The notes beneath the pieces were generated by a model, which was not told the DNA's origin, did not search any database, and worked only from the letters and a program-made list of their open reading frames with translations. From the NCBI GenBank assembly GCA_027485365.1, contig JAIXRD010000239.1, forward strand, positions 1 through 9,393: 9,393 nucleotides of DNA. The letters run 5' to 3'. A program made the position numbers and the translations under genes. The DNA comes from Cryomorphaceae bacterium. GTDB taxonomy: Bacteria; Bacteroidota; Bacteroidia; Flavobacteriales_D; Crocinitomicaceae. This document shows, one piece after another, positions 1-7,905 of the stretch (its first letter is position 1; the number at the start of each line of letters is the position of its first letter).

Positions 1-1
1 A

Positions 2-1519
2 AGAGCAACGTTTGATGTCTACACATTTTATACCTTAGGGGAAGATTCGAATCAATTAATCGGCCTTGTTAAGCGCTTTTGGTATATTTTCATCTTGTGT
101 GTTCTATGGATTATTTTATTTGTTTGGGTATTGAGAAAAATACCACACGCTAAGCGTGAAAAAATCACCATCACTTCTAGCGTAATACTGTTTTTAACTT
201 CATTAAGCTTCAGTTTCATTGCGGCTAGAAATAGTTTTGGTCCGAAGCCCCTTGGAATTGCTGATGCCCTAAAAACTCAGCACCCAATGGGTGCACAATT
301 CACCTTAAACGCTCCGTTTGTTGTGTTAAAAACGATGCAAAATGAAGCTACCCCAAATGAAAACTTAGTTAAAAATAGCCTTGAAACAAAATATGCCAAT
401 CCATGTCTTAATGTTCGCAGTAAGCACCAAGCATCCCAAGTAAACATACTATTCATTATTGTTGAAAGCCTTGGAAATCAACAACTTCATCAACAGGTTA
501 ATGGAATTCCCATCACACCTTTTCTAGATAAAATAGCCGCGGAACAAACGAATACCTTTGCAACGGAAGGACTTGCCGAAGGAAAAACTTCCATTGAATG
601 TTTACCCGCACTTTTTGCAGGAATACCTTCGTGGCTAGAAACCCCGTTCATGCTCAGCAATTATAGCACCAATACACTTACAGGATTTCCTTCGATTTGT
701 AATCAACACGGGTATGAAACATACTTTGTACATGGCGCTAAAGAAGGATCAATGCGCTTTGATGCCCTGGCCAGTTCACTCGGATTCAAGCACCAATTAC
801 ATGGTGATGACTTGTCCACTTCCAATGCTGAAGCAGGGAGCTGGGGACTTCATGATCATGAGGTTTTTAAACACATTTCAAACAAATTAAACGGTCATAG
901 AAAACCGTTTATGATGACTTTTTTCACCCTTTCAACCCACGAACCCTTCGATATTCCTAAACGCTTTAGGAATAAATACAAGATACCTACCGCCGAAGCT
1001 GCCTCTTATCGGTTTTTCGATGATCAATTACGTCTGTTTTTTGAACAAAACAAACACAAAAAATGGTTCAAAAACACCATGGTTGTCATAACGGGTGACC
1101 ACACTCCGGTTCATCTAGACAATGCACAATATAAAATCCAAGATTATTATTCCGTACCCATCCTGATCATACCACCCGATTGCATGAAACAACCCTTCAA
1201 GGTGAAAGAACAGAAAGCGATCATTCCAACGTTATGCAAGGCCTTAAATTGGAATGTGAACCTGTATTCATTTGGGAATCGAAAAGATCAAGATGTTATT
1301 CGCTACTTGAATGGGATATATTACATATGGAATGATGAATTTGAGTTGCAGTACAATGAAACTAAAGCGTCTTGGCGCGTTCTCTTAAAAAAGGTGAAAA
1401 ATACTTCATATTCTGGTAAAAAAACATTAACTTTGAAAATAGGAGAATCTAAAACAAAGTTCCTTTCTCTACTGCAACGTTTTAGAAAAGATCTCCGATT
1501 GAATAAAACACACCGATGA
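2..1519 (+). CDS. LTA synthase-family (sulfatase-fold) membrane transferase, 5' partial
   Basis: The frame is open from base 2, so the gene begins left of the window; about 505 residues are visible and the TTG at 95 is not a real start. Two hydrophobic stretches near the left end (roughly bases 75-140 and 165-230) look like the last membrane helices of the N-terminal membrane domain. They are followed by an extracytoplasmic alkaline-phosphatase/sulfatase domain. Expected active-site features are present: Glu in IVESLGN (464-466), the presumed Thr nucleophile in EGKTS (587-589), His in THEPF (938-940), and Asp-His in TGDHTP (1097-1102). In LtaS/MdoB relatives this fold moves a phosphoglycerol group from phosphatidylglycerol to an acceptor outside the inner membrane and releases diacylglycerol. 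The acceptor here is unknown; phosphoethanolamine transfer or simple phosphatase activity is also possible. The stop overlaps the start of a lipid kinase gene (ATGA). Family membership is fairly certain, the substrate is not. Confidence 0.88.
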   Translation, partial: RATFDVYTFYTLGEDSNQLIGLVKRFWYIFILCVLWIILFVWVLRKIPHAKREKITITSSVILFLTSLSFSFIAARNSFGPKPLGIADALKTQHPMGAQFTLNAPFVVLKTMQNEATPNENLVKNSLETKYANPCLNVRSKHQASQVNILFIIVESLGNQQLHQQVNGIPITPFLDKIAAEQTNTFATEGLAEGKTSIECLPALFAGIPSWLETPFMLSNYSTNTLTGFPSICNQHGYETYFVHGAKEGSMRFDALASSLGFKHQLHGDDLSTSNAEAGSWGLHDHEVFKHISNKLNGHRKPFMMTFFTLSTHEPFDIPKRFRNKYKIPTAEAASYRFFDDQLRLFFEQNKHKKWFKNTMVVITGDHTPVHLDNAQYKIQDYYSVPILIIPPDCMKQPFKVKEQKAIIPTLCKALNWNVNLYSFGNRKDQDVIRYLNGIYYIWNDEFELQYNETKASWRVLLKKVKNTSYSGKKTLTLKIGESKTKFLSLLQRFRKDLRLNKTHR

Positions 1520-2388
1520 AAGAGCGCATTTGGTTTATTGTAAATCCGATTTCTGGAGGCCGTAAAAAAGCGGAACTTCCTGAACTAATTGCTGCCCATT
1601 TGGATCACGATAAGTTTGCCTACGAAATCATTCATACAGAACACAAAGGGCATGCCATCGAACTCGCTAAAGAAGCGATTTCAATAGGTATAGATATTGT
1701 TTGTGCTGTTGGAGGTGATGGTTCTGTACATGAAGTTGGAACAACTTTGATCGGATCTAATACCCAATTAGCCATTATTCCATTAGGTTCCGGAAATGGG
1801 CTTGCCCGCCACATGAAAATCCCTCTAAAAATCAAAGAGGCATTGGAATGCATTAACTCAGGAAACATCATTGAGATGGATACCTTAAAAGTCAACAACA
1901 AACCAATTCTCGGTTTTGGAGGATACGGCTTTGATGCATTGATTGCAAAAAAATTCGCTGGGTCAAGTAAACGTGGCTTTACTTCGTATATCAAACTAGT
2001 TCTTAAAGAAGTTTTCAAATACAACCCGATCAATGTCTCTATTGATGCGAACGGGCAAGTTCGAAAACTACCCGTAATGCTATGTACCATTGCGAACACC
2101 TCTGAATTAGGAAACGGATTCAAAGTATCACCAACCTCAGATGCCACTGATGGGAAATTCGAAGTGGTCATCCTAAAGCCTTTTTCGTTTTGGAATATCC
2201 CCGCCATGCTATACCGATATTTCTCTGGAAGAACTGACCATAGCGGATTAACAGAGGTGATAAAAACCGACCATGCGACCTTGGTACTTCCTCACTCGTA
2301 CGGTCAAATTGATGGTGAACCCATCTCTTCTGGAAAAAAAGTCCAAGTGGATGTTGTACCGCGAAGCCTTCGCATTATTGTAAAATAA
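1516..2388 (+). CDS. Diacylglycerol/lipid kinase (DAGK catalytic domain, YegS/DgkB-like)
   Basis: This is a 290-residue cytosolic or membrane-associated lipid kinase, the normal length for the bacterial DAGK/YegS/BmrU family. The order of motifs is typical: N-terminal VNPISGG (about residues 9-15), nucleotide-binding GGDGS (66-70), GSGNGLARH (91-99), a GFGGYGFDA block (about 135-143), and a C-terminal IDGEP (265-269) that carries the acidic residue usually assigned to catalysis. The family phosphorylates diacylglycerol or related lipids with ATP. The ATG at 1516 overlaps the previous gene's TGA (ATGA), which points to translational coupling. The upstream gene belongs to a family that releases diacylglycerol, so recycling to phosphatidic acid is the simplest inferred role. 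Sphingoid or other lipid substrates cannot be excluded, since Bacteroidota often make sphingolipids. Confidence 0.93.
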   Translation: MKERIWFIVNPISGGRKKAELPELIAAHLDHDKFAYEIIHTEHKGHAIELAKEAISIGIDIVCAVGGDGSVHEVGTTLIGSNTQLAIIPLGSGNGLARHMKIPLKIKEALECINSGNIIEMDTLKVNNKPILGFGGYGFDALIAKKFAGSSKRGFTSYIKLVLKEVFKYNPINVSIDANGQVRKLPVMLCTIANTSELGNGFKVSPTSDATDGKFEVVILKPFSFWNIPAMLYRYFSGRTDHSGLTEVIKTDHATLVLPHSYGQIDGEPISSGKKVQVDVVPRSLRIIVK

Positions 2389-2389
2389 C

Positions 2390-2839
2390 ATGAACTTTAT
2401 CGATTGGGATCTCCCAGAAATTTTAATACGGCTTAATGCATTAACGGCCGATAAGAACCCACATTGGGGTAATTTTTCAGCGCAACAAATGGTTGAACAT
2501 CTAGCGAAAGGATTTTCACTATCTAATGGGCAACTTAAATTTCCAATGGAAGTATCGGAAGAAAAAGCCCTGCAATCAAAAGCCTTTTTATATACAGATA
2601 AACCCTTTGGAAAAGACATCAAGGTGGGATTTGTTAATTCGGGAAAACCCTTGGCTTTTGAGGAATTGGAGTTGGCTGTAGATGCATTTATTGAGGGATT
2701 TGTAGCCTTCGACGAATACTATGAATCCAACCCAGAGGCGACCCATCCCCACCCCTACTTTGGCCCACTAAATCATGAAGAATGGATTTTACTCCACCGA
2801 AAACACATTAGTCACCACCTCGAACAATTTGGGATTTAG
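2390..2839 (+). CDS. DUF1569 / DinB-like protein
   Basis: A 149-residue soluble protein without signal peptide. The pattern matches DUF1569 (DinB-like four-helix fold): an N-terminal helix ending RLNAL, then HWGNFSAQQMVEHL with His37, a FGPLNHEEW block (about 124-132), and a C-terminal HKHISHHLEQFG carrying His136, His139, His142 and His143. DinB-fold proteins often bind a divalent metal with three histidines, and His37 plus the C-terminal cluster could do so here. The biochemical function of this subgroup is unknown to me. The start lies 1 base after the stop of the lipid kinase gene, so it is probably co-transcribed. It is the last gene of its unit, followed by an 80-base gap. Confidence 0.8.
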   Translation: MNFIDWDLPEILIRLNALTADKNPHWGNFSAQQMVEHLAKGFSLSNGQLKFPMEVSEEKALQSKAFLYTDKPFGKDIKVGFVNSGKPLAFEELELAVDAFIEGFVAFDEYYESNPEATHPHPYFGPLNHEEWILLHRKHISHHLEQFGI

Positions 2840-2919
2840 TTACAGAAAATTAGCAATTTATAACAAGCCCATTCAAAGTAATTATAGTAATATTGTCACT
2901 TAAATTTTAACTCTTTTCT

Positions 2920-3660
2920 ATGAAAAATTCATTTTTACTTCTCATCCTGTTAGCTTGTTCATTTGGATATAAGGCTCAAACTGCCGAGGAAATTATTAAT
3001 CAATTCCAACAAGCCATTGGTGGTGAAAAATGGAACAATGTAAATGGGCTTCGTATGAATGCGAATGTCGAACAAGGCGGGATGAAAATCCCAGTTGAGG
3101 TTGTCATGCTTAAAGACGGAAGAATGTACACTGAAATTACCCTCATGGGAAATACAATGATTATGCAAGCATACGATGGAACCACCGTCTGGACGACTAA
3201 CTTTATGTCTATGGAGCCTGAAAAAGCACCATCTGATGAAAGTGAAAATGCTAAACGAGCGGCAAAAGAATTCCCAAATGCATTGGTTAATTACAAAGCA
3301 CTTGGATATACCCCTACCCTCCTTGGTTCAGAAACTATCGATGGTACAGCTTGTCACAAAATTAAATTAGACAAGAAAACAATCATGGCCGAGGGTAAAG
3401 AAGTGCCAAACATTGAATATTACTACATTGACAAAGAGAATAATGTTCCAATCCTTACAGAAACGGAAATCCAAACCGGAGAAATGAAAGGCAAGATTTC
3501 ACAAACAAAGTATTCAGACTATCAAGAAGTAGACGGCGTTATTATCGCGTTCTCAAATACCTCTGGCATAAAGGATGGCATGTCACAAACCATTCAATAT
3601 GATAAAGTAGAAGTCAATCCAAAAGTAGAAGAAACTAAGTTTTCATTTCCTAAAAAGTAA
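2920..3660 (+). CDS. Secreted LolA-like (outer membrane lipoprotein-sorting-like) protein
   Basis: A 246-residue exported protein. Residues 1-19 form a signal peptide with likely cleavage at KA|Q (19/20). A Cys at residue 13 preceded by LLA loosely resembles a lipobox, so a lipoprotein is a less likely alternative. The mature start TAEEIINQFQQAIGG and the following alternating strands (MKIPVEVVML, MYTEITLMGNTMIM, and later YYYIDKENNVPIL and QTKYSDYQEVDGVIIAFS) resemble the half-barrel LolA/LolB-like fold common in Bacteroidota proteins labelled outer membrane lipoprotein-sorting protein. Such a domain would bind a lipid or acyl chain in the periplasm, but this protein is probably not the housekeeping LolA. 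It is the first gene of the 2920-7905 unit; the next gene starts 3 bases after its stop, so the two are probably co-expressed. Confidence 0.78.
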   Translation: MKNSFLLLILLACSFGYKAQTAEEIINQFQQAIGGEKWNNVNGLRMNANVEQGGMKIPVEVVMLKDGRMYTEITLMGNTMIMQAYDGTTVWTTNFMSMEPEKAPSDESENAKRAAKEFPNALVNYKALGYTPTLLGSETIDGTACHKIKLDKKTIMAEGKEVPNIEYYYIDKENNVPILTETEIQTGEMKGKISQTKYSDYQEVDGVIIAFSNTSGIKDGMSQTIQYDKVEVNPKVEETKFSFPKK

Positions 3661-3663
3661 CTA

Positions 3664-6600
3664 ATGAATAAGTTAATCCTTTGCCTTTTCGCTTCAGGAT
3701 GGGCAGCCTTGTCATGGGCACAAACTCCTACCCTCAACGCCGGAGATTATTTCGGTGATTTAAAGGCGCGGCACATTGGTCCTGCGTTAATGAGTGGTCG
3801 AATCTCCGATGTTGAATTACACCCGAAAAACTCAAACGTTCTTTTGGTTGGTGCTGCTGGCGGTGGGGTTTGGAAATCACAAGATGGTGGCGTACGTTTT
3901 ACTTCAATATTCGACCAATATTGTCAATCCATTGGTTGTATTACCATGGACCCCAGCGATCCCGACAACACGTATTGGGTAGGAACTGGAGAAACATGGA
4001 CCAGAAACAGTGTTTCCATGGGTGATGGTATTTACAAAACAACCGATGGAGGAAAGAATTGGACAAAAATGGGACTTGAAAAATCAGACCGCATTGCATC
4101 CATTCAAATCAACCCGAATAATCCAAATGAAATTTACGTGGGTGTATTGGGCGCCTTGTGGGGTCAGAGCAACGAACGTGGAGTGTACAAGTCAATCGAC
4201 GGGGGTAAAACTTGGAATAAGATTCTGTTTGTAAATAACACTACCGGATGTTCTGAATTAGTAATGGACCCAACCCAGCCTCAGGTATTATACGCTGCCT
4301 TTTGGGAATTTGGTCGGACCGCATATTCATTTAATTCAGGCGGACTCAACAGCGCACTGTACAAAAGCGTAGATGGTGGCGCAACATGGAAAAAATTAGA
4401 AAACGGCTTACCACAAGGAGAAAAAGGTCGCATTGCCGTTGCGCTTGCACCGTCCAATTCATCCATCGTTTATGCCGTAATCGAAGCCAAGAAAAAAGAA
4501 GAAAAAGGACTTTATCGTTCAGAAGATGGCGGAAATACATGGACCTTCCTAAATGGAGATTTTGCCCTAACTGTACGTCCATTCTATTTTTCAAGAATTA
4601 CTGTACACCCAAAGGACCCAAATATTATAGCTAAAGGAGGACTCTTTGGTTCCATTAGTCGAGACGGGGGAAAAACATTTAAGAATTTAGGTTCGATGCA
4701 TTCCGATATTCATGACGTGGTGTTTGACAATAACCAACCCGACAAAGTGTTTGTCGCTACCGATGGTGGATTATACCGTTCGCTGGATGGTGGTTCCAGT
4801 ATGGAGATGATTGAAGATTTACCTGTAAGTCAGTTTTATCATGTGAGCCTAGATAACCGAAGTCCATATTATGTATATGGTGGCTTACAAGACAATAATT
4901 CATGGTTTGGACCTTCTGCTAGTCCCGGTGGAGTTGAGGCCCGCGATTGGGAATTAGTTGGTCAAGGAGATGGATTTCGTGTGTATCCGCATCCGACACA
5001 TCCAAACATCGTGTATTCAGAAATGCAAGGAGCGGAGGCCATTTGGCGGTTCGATGTGGAGAAACAACAATTAAAAACAGTAAAACCATACCCACTTGAG
5101 GGCGATCCCAAACTTCGGTTTAATTGGAATGCCTCGCTAACAACAAGCAAGCATAATCCAGACCGACTTTACGTTGGTAGTCAGTTTGTTCATGTATCTA
5201 ATGATCGAGGCGATAGCTGGACTAAAATTTCACCCGACCTAACGACCAACGACAAAGTAAAACAAAACCAAGAAGCATCGGGCGGTTTATCCGCAGATAA
5301 TTCAGGTGCTGAAAACCATTGTACCATTTTCACGATTGCTGAATCTCCGTTATCAGATCAAGTGATTTGGGTCGGAACAGACGACGGAAATGTTCAAGTA
5401 ACTAAGGACGGGGGTAAAACTTGGGAGAACCTAACGAAGAACCTTACGGGGCTTCCAACCAATACGTGGTGTTACCACATCGAAGCCAGTGTATTTGGAA
5501 AAGAAATCGCCTATGCAGTGTTCGATGGACATACCAAGAATGATTATACAGCCTACATATATAAAACAACTGATTTCGGTAAAACCTGGCAATCCATTGC
5601 TACATCAGAAATCACAGCATTTGTCCGAAATATCCAAGAAGATTTCGTCAACAAGAATTTACTGTACGTAGGAGCCGAAAATGGCTTGTACATAACGTTA
5701 AATGGTGGAAAATCCTGGGCGCCTTTTACAAATAACTTCCCAAAGGTGGCCGTTCATTATTTAGAATTGCACCCAACAAAACATGCCTTAGTTGCAGCAA
5801 CCCATGGACGAGGGATTATCATTCTTGATGATGTTCGCCCCTTGCGCAACATTAACGAAGGATTATTGACGAGAAACTTGAGCTTTTTTGAAACAGACAG
5901 GTTTACACTTCCTGAAAAAAGTAATTTCGGAGGTACAGCATCGGAAAATCAATTCGTTGGGGAAAATCCAAGCAGCAATGCAAAAATTAGCTATTTGCTT
6001 CCTAAGCGTCATACGTTTGGTAAAATGACGGGGGAGATCACCACCTTAGATGGCACCTTAGTTTCCAAGCTTGAAGTAGGCAAAAACAAAGGGATAAATA
6101 CGATTGAATGGGGCTTCAATGGAATTGCGCCAAAAGTTGCAAAAGGAAAAGGGTTCTCTGTGGCGCCACCTCCGTATGTTAAGTCAGGGAATTACATAGT
6201 AAAAATCACCAAGGGAAATGAAATATTCGAAAAGCAAATTGAAGTAATTTATGATTCAAGTTCATCATTTATCTCAAGTGATCGAGCAAAACAACAACAA
6301 ACCACAACAGAAGTATTCAATATGATCCAGGACCTGGCGTATTTAGTATATCAAATTGACCAATGGGATGCCAAAGCGACTGAATACAAAAACAAGCATA
6401 CGAAGACGGAGAAGTATGTGGATGCGTTACGGATGGATCTTACCGCGATGCGGAACACCTTGGTAGTTACAACCGGAGATAATTATGTGGGAGCAGCAGA
6501 AGATGAATTGAGAGAAAAGTTGAATGAAATATTCGCTAATGTTTCCAGTTATTTTGGCGCACCTTCGAGCTCGGAGTTAGCTAATATCAGCGCACTATCC

Positions 6601-6738
6601 AATGAATTGAACAAAGCAAAAAAACAGTTTGGTGTACTTCAAGAATCAAAAATAAAAGCTTTTAAATCCCTCCTTGAAAAGGATTCAGAGATTAATATGC
6701 CTGAAATTTTGTCATTCGAGGAGTTTATTAAGCAATAA
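3664..6738 (+). CDS. Secreted VPS10/sortilin-like Asp-box (BNR) repeat protein
   Basis: A 1024-residue exported protein with a signal peptide (residues 1-19, cleavage near WA|Q). Eleven Asp-box motifs of the form SxDGGxxW/F can be read, with the Asp (or Asn) at about residues 74, 128, 179, 237, 288, 334, 375, 514, 582, 637 and 680. Spacing is mostly 41-68 residues, one per propeller blade. The 139-residue gap between 375 and 514 holds the family blocks GGLQDNNSW and GDGF, plus TKHNPDRLYVGSQ. Residues about 740-870 are probably beta-rich, and about 880-1024 are charged and probably helical. Such proteins are often labelled glycosyl hydrolase or sortilin, but no catalytic set is evident, so a binding or scaffold role is equally likely. 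I see no type IX secretion tail, as the end (EEFIKQ) is not the usual C-terminal domain. An 18-base exact repeat (4198-4215 and 5407-5424) only reflects two near-identical Asp boxes. Confidence 0.9.
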   Translation: MNKLILCLFASGWAALSWAQTPTLNAGDYFGDLKARHIGPALMSGRISDVELHPKNSNVLLVGAAGGGVWKSQDGGVRFTSIFDQYCQSIGCITMDPSDPDNTYWVGTGETWTRNSVSMGDGIYKTTDGGKNWTKMGLEKSDRIASIQINPNNPNEIYVGVLGALWGQSNERGVYKSIDGGKTWNKILFVNNTTGCSELVMDPTQPQVLYAAFWEFGRTAYSFNSGGLNSALYKSVDGGATWKKLENGLPQGEKGRIAVALAPSNSSIVYAVIEAKKKEEKGLYRSEDGGNTWTFLNGDFALTVRPFYFSRITVHPKDPNIIAKGGLFGSISRDGGKTFKNLGSMHSDIHDVVFDNNQPDKVFVATDGGLYRSLDGGSSMEMIEDLPVSQFYHVSLDNRSPYYVYGGLQDNNSWFGPSASPGGVEARDWELVGQGDGFRVYPHPTHPNIVYSEMQGAEAIWRFDVEKQQLKTVKPYPLEGDPKLRFNWNASLTTSKHNPDRLYVGSQFVHVSNDRGDSWTKISPDLTTNDKVKQNQEASGGLSADNSGAENHCTIFTIAESPLSDQVIWVGTDDGNVQVTKDGGKTWENLTKNLTGLPTNTWCYHIEASVFGKEIAYAVFDGHTKNDYTAYIYKTTDFGKTWQSIATSEITAFVRNIQEDFVNKNLLYVGAENGLYITLNGGKSWAPFTNNFPKVAVHYLELHPTKHALVAATHGRGIIILDDVRPLRNINEGLLTRNLSFFETDRFTLPEKSNFGGTASENQFVGENPSSNAKISYLLPKRHTFGKMTGEITTLDGTLVSKLEVGKNKGINTIEWGFNGIAPKVAKGKGFSVAPPPYVKSGNYIVKITKGNEIFEKQIEVIYDSSSSFISSDRAKQQQTTTEVFNMIQDLAYLVYQIDQWDAKATEYKNKHTKTEKYVDALRMDLTAMRNTLVVTTGDNYVGAAEDELREKLNEIFANVSSYFGAPSSSELANISALSNELNKAKKQFGVLQESKIKAFKSLLEKDSEINMPEILSFEEFIKQ

Positions 6739-7241
6739 TGAAATTTGAAGTTCAAATAAAACGAACCTTAAACTGCCAAATCGAACGCGCTTTCAAGTGC
6801 CCCATGCTTTGCGATGTAAAATTAGTACATACCGGCTACGGAATCATGCCTCGAATTACGGGGGTTAGCCACGATGAAAGCTGGGGAAAAATAGGAGGAT
6901 CCAAACGGATTTACGCGAATAAATCATGGATTCAGAAAGGCGGATTTGTTTCTATGGATCATGTCCTAGAACGGATTGAAAACAAACGTTGGAAGATTCG
7001 AGTTGATCAATTTCAATCGTGGATGCTTGGATTTTACCAGTTTGATGGTACGTGGTTTACCAACCCATTGGATAATGACTCAATTGAAATCACCTATACG
7101 TATCAATTATACGCAAAGGGATTCTTGCTCTATCCACTTCAATGGACCTTTGCCAAGGTATTTTGGAAAACCTATATGAAAAAGGTGTACCGCAATGTGG
7201 AATCACTCATTTTATCGGAAACCCCATATAGCTATGAATAA
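6738..7241 (+). CDS. SRPBCC-like (START/polyketide cyclase-fold) small protein
   Basis: A 167-residue protein without signal peptide or membrane helix. It starts with a beta strand (MKFEVQIKRTL) followed by a short helix region (IERAFKCPM), has a beta-rich centre, and ends with a long amphipathic helix (about residues 136-160, FAKVFWKTYMKKVYRNVESL). This order resembles the SRPBCC helix-grip fold, which encloses a hydrophobic cavity for lipids or other small ligands. Assignment rests on fold pattern and overall look, not on a diagnostic motif. Its ATG shares one base with the previous stop (TAATG), and its 3' end overlaps the next gene by 8 bases if that gene starts at 7234, so translation is probably coupled on both sides. 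Ligand and function are unknown. Confidence 0.68.
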   Translation: MKFEVQIKRTLNCQIERAFKCPMLCDVKLVHTGYGIMPRITGVSHDESWGKIGGSKRIYANKSWIQKGGFVSMDHVLERIENKRWKIRVDQFQSWMLGFYQFDGTWFTNPLDNDSIEITYTYQLYAKGFLLYPLQWTFAKVFWKTYMKKVYRNVESLILSETPYSYE

Positions 7242-7905
7242 GTTGATCGTTGCCCGGATTCTTACGATTGCAACCCTGCTACTAACTGCAGCTTGCAACA
7301 ATGAATCAAAGCAAAAGGTAACTAAACAGCATCACGAGACTTCTTATATTCAACCCCTTGATTCCTTAATGGATGGAGATATTCTATTCCAAATTTCAAC
7401 GTCAGGTCAAGGAAAAGCTATTCAATTAGCCACCAAGTCACCGTATTCGCATTGTGGAATTCTCTTCAAAGAAAATAAAGAATGGATGGTTTTTGAAGGA
7501 GTACAACCAGTCAAAAAGACCTTACTTTCTGAATGGATTAATCGAGGCGACGGTCACCACTTTGTAAGTAAACGGCATAAGGATGCTGCCTCCTTATTAA
7601 CTAAGCATGTAAAAGAAAAAATGAAAAAAAAAAAAAAAAAACTGGTGGGTAAGAATTATGATTTAACCTTTGAATGGAATGACGACCGCATCTACTGTTC
7701 AGAACTGGTATACAAAATATATCAGCGGGGTGCGGGTGTTTCTGTTGGGAACTTGCAAAAATTGCGAGATTTTAACTTAAACTCTCCCGTAGTTCGTGCT
7801 AAACTAAAGGAACGATACGGGAAAAATATTCCATTGAACGAAACCGTAATTTCTCCGGGAGCGATTTTTGCTGACAGCAACTTGGTGGAAATTTTAAGCA
7901 AATAA
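7234..7905 (+). CDS. YiiX-like permuted NlpC/P60 (papain-like) lipoprotein
   Basis: A 223-residue predicted lipoprotein. I chose the ATG at 7234 over the ATG at 7195 because it puts a signal sequence (NKLIVARILTIATLLLTAAC) directly at the N-terminus, with the lipidated Cys at residue 21. The domain follows the permuted NlpC/P60 order of the YiiX/YebB group: GDILFQ (about 49-54), then SPYSHCGI with the presumed catalytic His73, then GKNYDLTFEW and YCSELVY with the presumed nucleophile Cys155. Relatives act on amide or thioester bonds in peptides or lipids; the substrate here cannot be read from sequence. Directly before the GKNYD block lies a run of 18 A (7624-7641) coding Lys131-136; a one-base slip would end the protein before Cys155. 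The start overlaps the SRPBCC-like gene by 8 bases. It is the last gene of its unit. Confidence 0.85.
   Translation: MNKLIVARILTIATLLLTAACNNESKQKVTKQHHETSYIQPLDSLMDGDILFQISTSGQGKAIQLATKSPYSHCGILFKENKEWMVFEGVQPVKKTLLSEWINRGDGHHFVSKRHKDAASLLTKHVKEKMKKKKKKLVGKNYDLTFEWNDDRIYCSELVYKIYQRGAGVSVGNLQKLRDFNLNSPVVRAKLKERYGKNIPLNETVISPGAIFADSNLVEILSK
7624..7641 (+). repeat. Homopolymer of 18 A inside a coding region
   Basis: Eighteen consecutive adenines follow the ATG at 7621 and encode six lysines in the YiiX-like gene. Loss of one A gives a stop at 7664-7666 (143-residue product); gain of one A gives a stop at 7650-7652 (139-residue product). Both lack the catalytic-type Cys155. The tract length is read directly from the sequence, but homopolymer lengths are also prone to sequencing error. 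Confidence 0.95.

Noticed and set aside
95..97. TTG as the true start of the LTA-synthase-like gene
   Set aside because: The frame stays open to the window edge with plausible upstream protein, and the family needs more N-terminal membrane helices, so the start is outside the window.
1632..2207. A 191-codon open frame on the minus strand opposite the lipid kinase gene
   Set aside because: It lies wholly inside a well supported gene on the other strand and has no recognisable domain; it is a shadow of the kinase codons.
2840..2919. A promoter before the LolA-like gene, with TAATATTG at 2888-2895 as a -7 element
   Set aside because: One mismatch to TAnnTTTG and no TTTG at the expected -33 distance. 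The 80-base gap probably holds a promoter, but I cannot place it. No clear terminator hairpin is visible there either, only an imperfect 9-base tandem repeat (2877-2894).
4198..5424. An 18-base exact repeat at 4198-4215 and 5407-5424 as a possible recombination or mobile-element repeat
   Set aside because: Both copies encode the same Asp-box motif (DGGKTW) in the propeller gene, so protein repetition explains it.
7195..7233. An upstream ATG for the YiiX-like gene (13 extra residues)
   Set aside because: It would put a polar stretch before the signal sequence and a longer overlap with the previous gene; the ATG at 7234 gives a normal lipoprotein signal.
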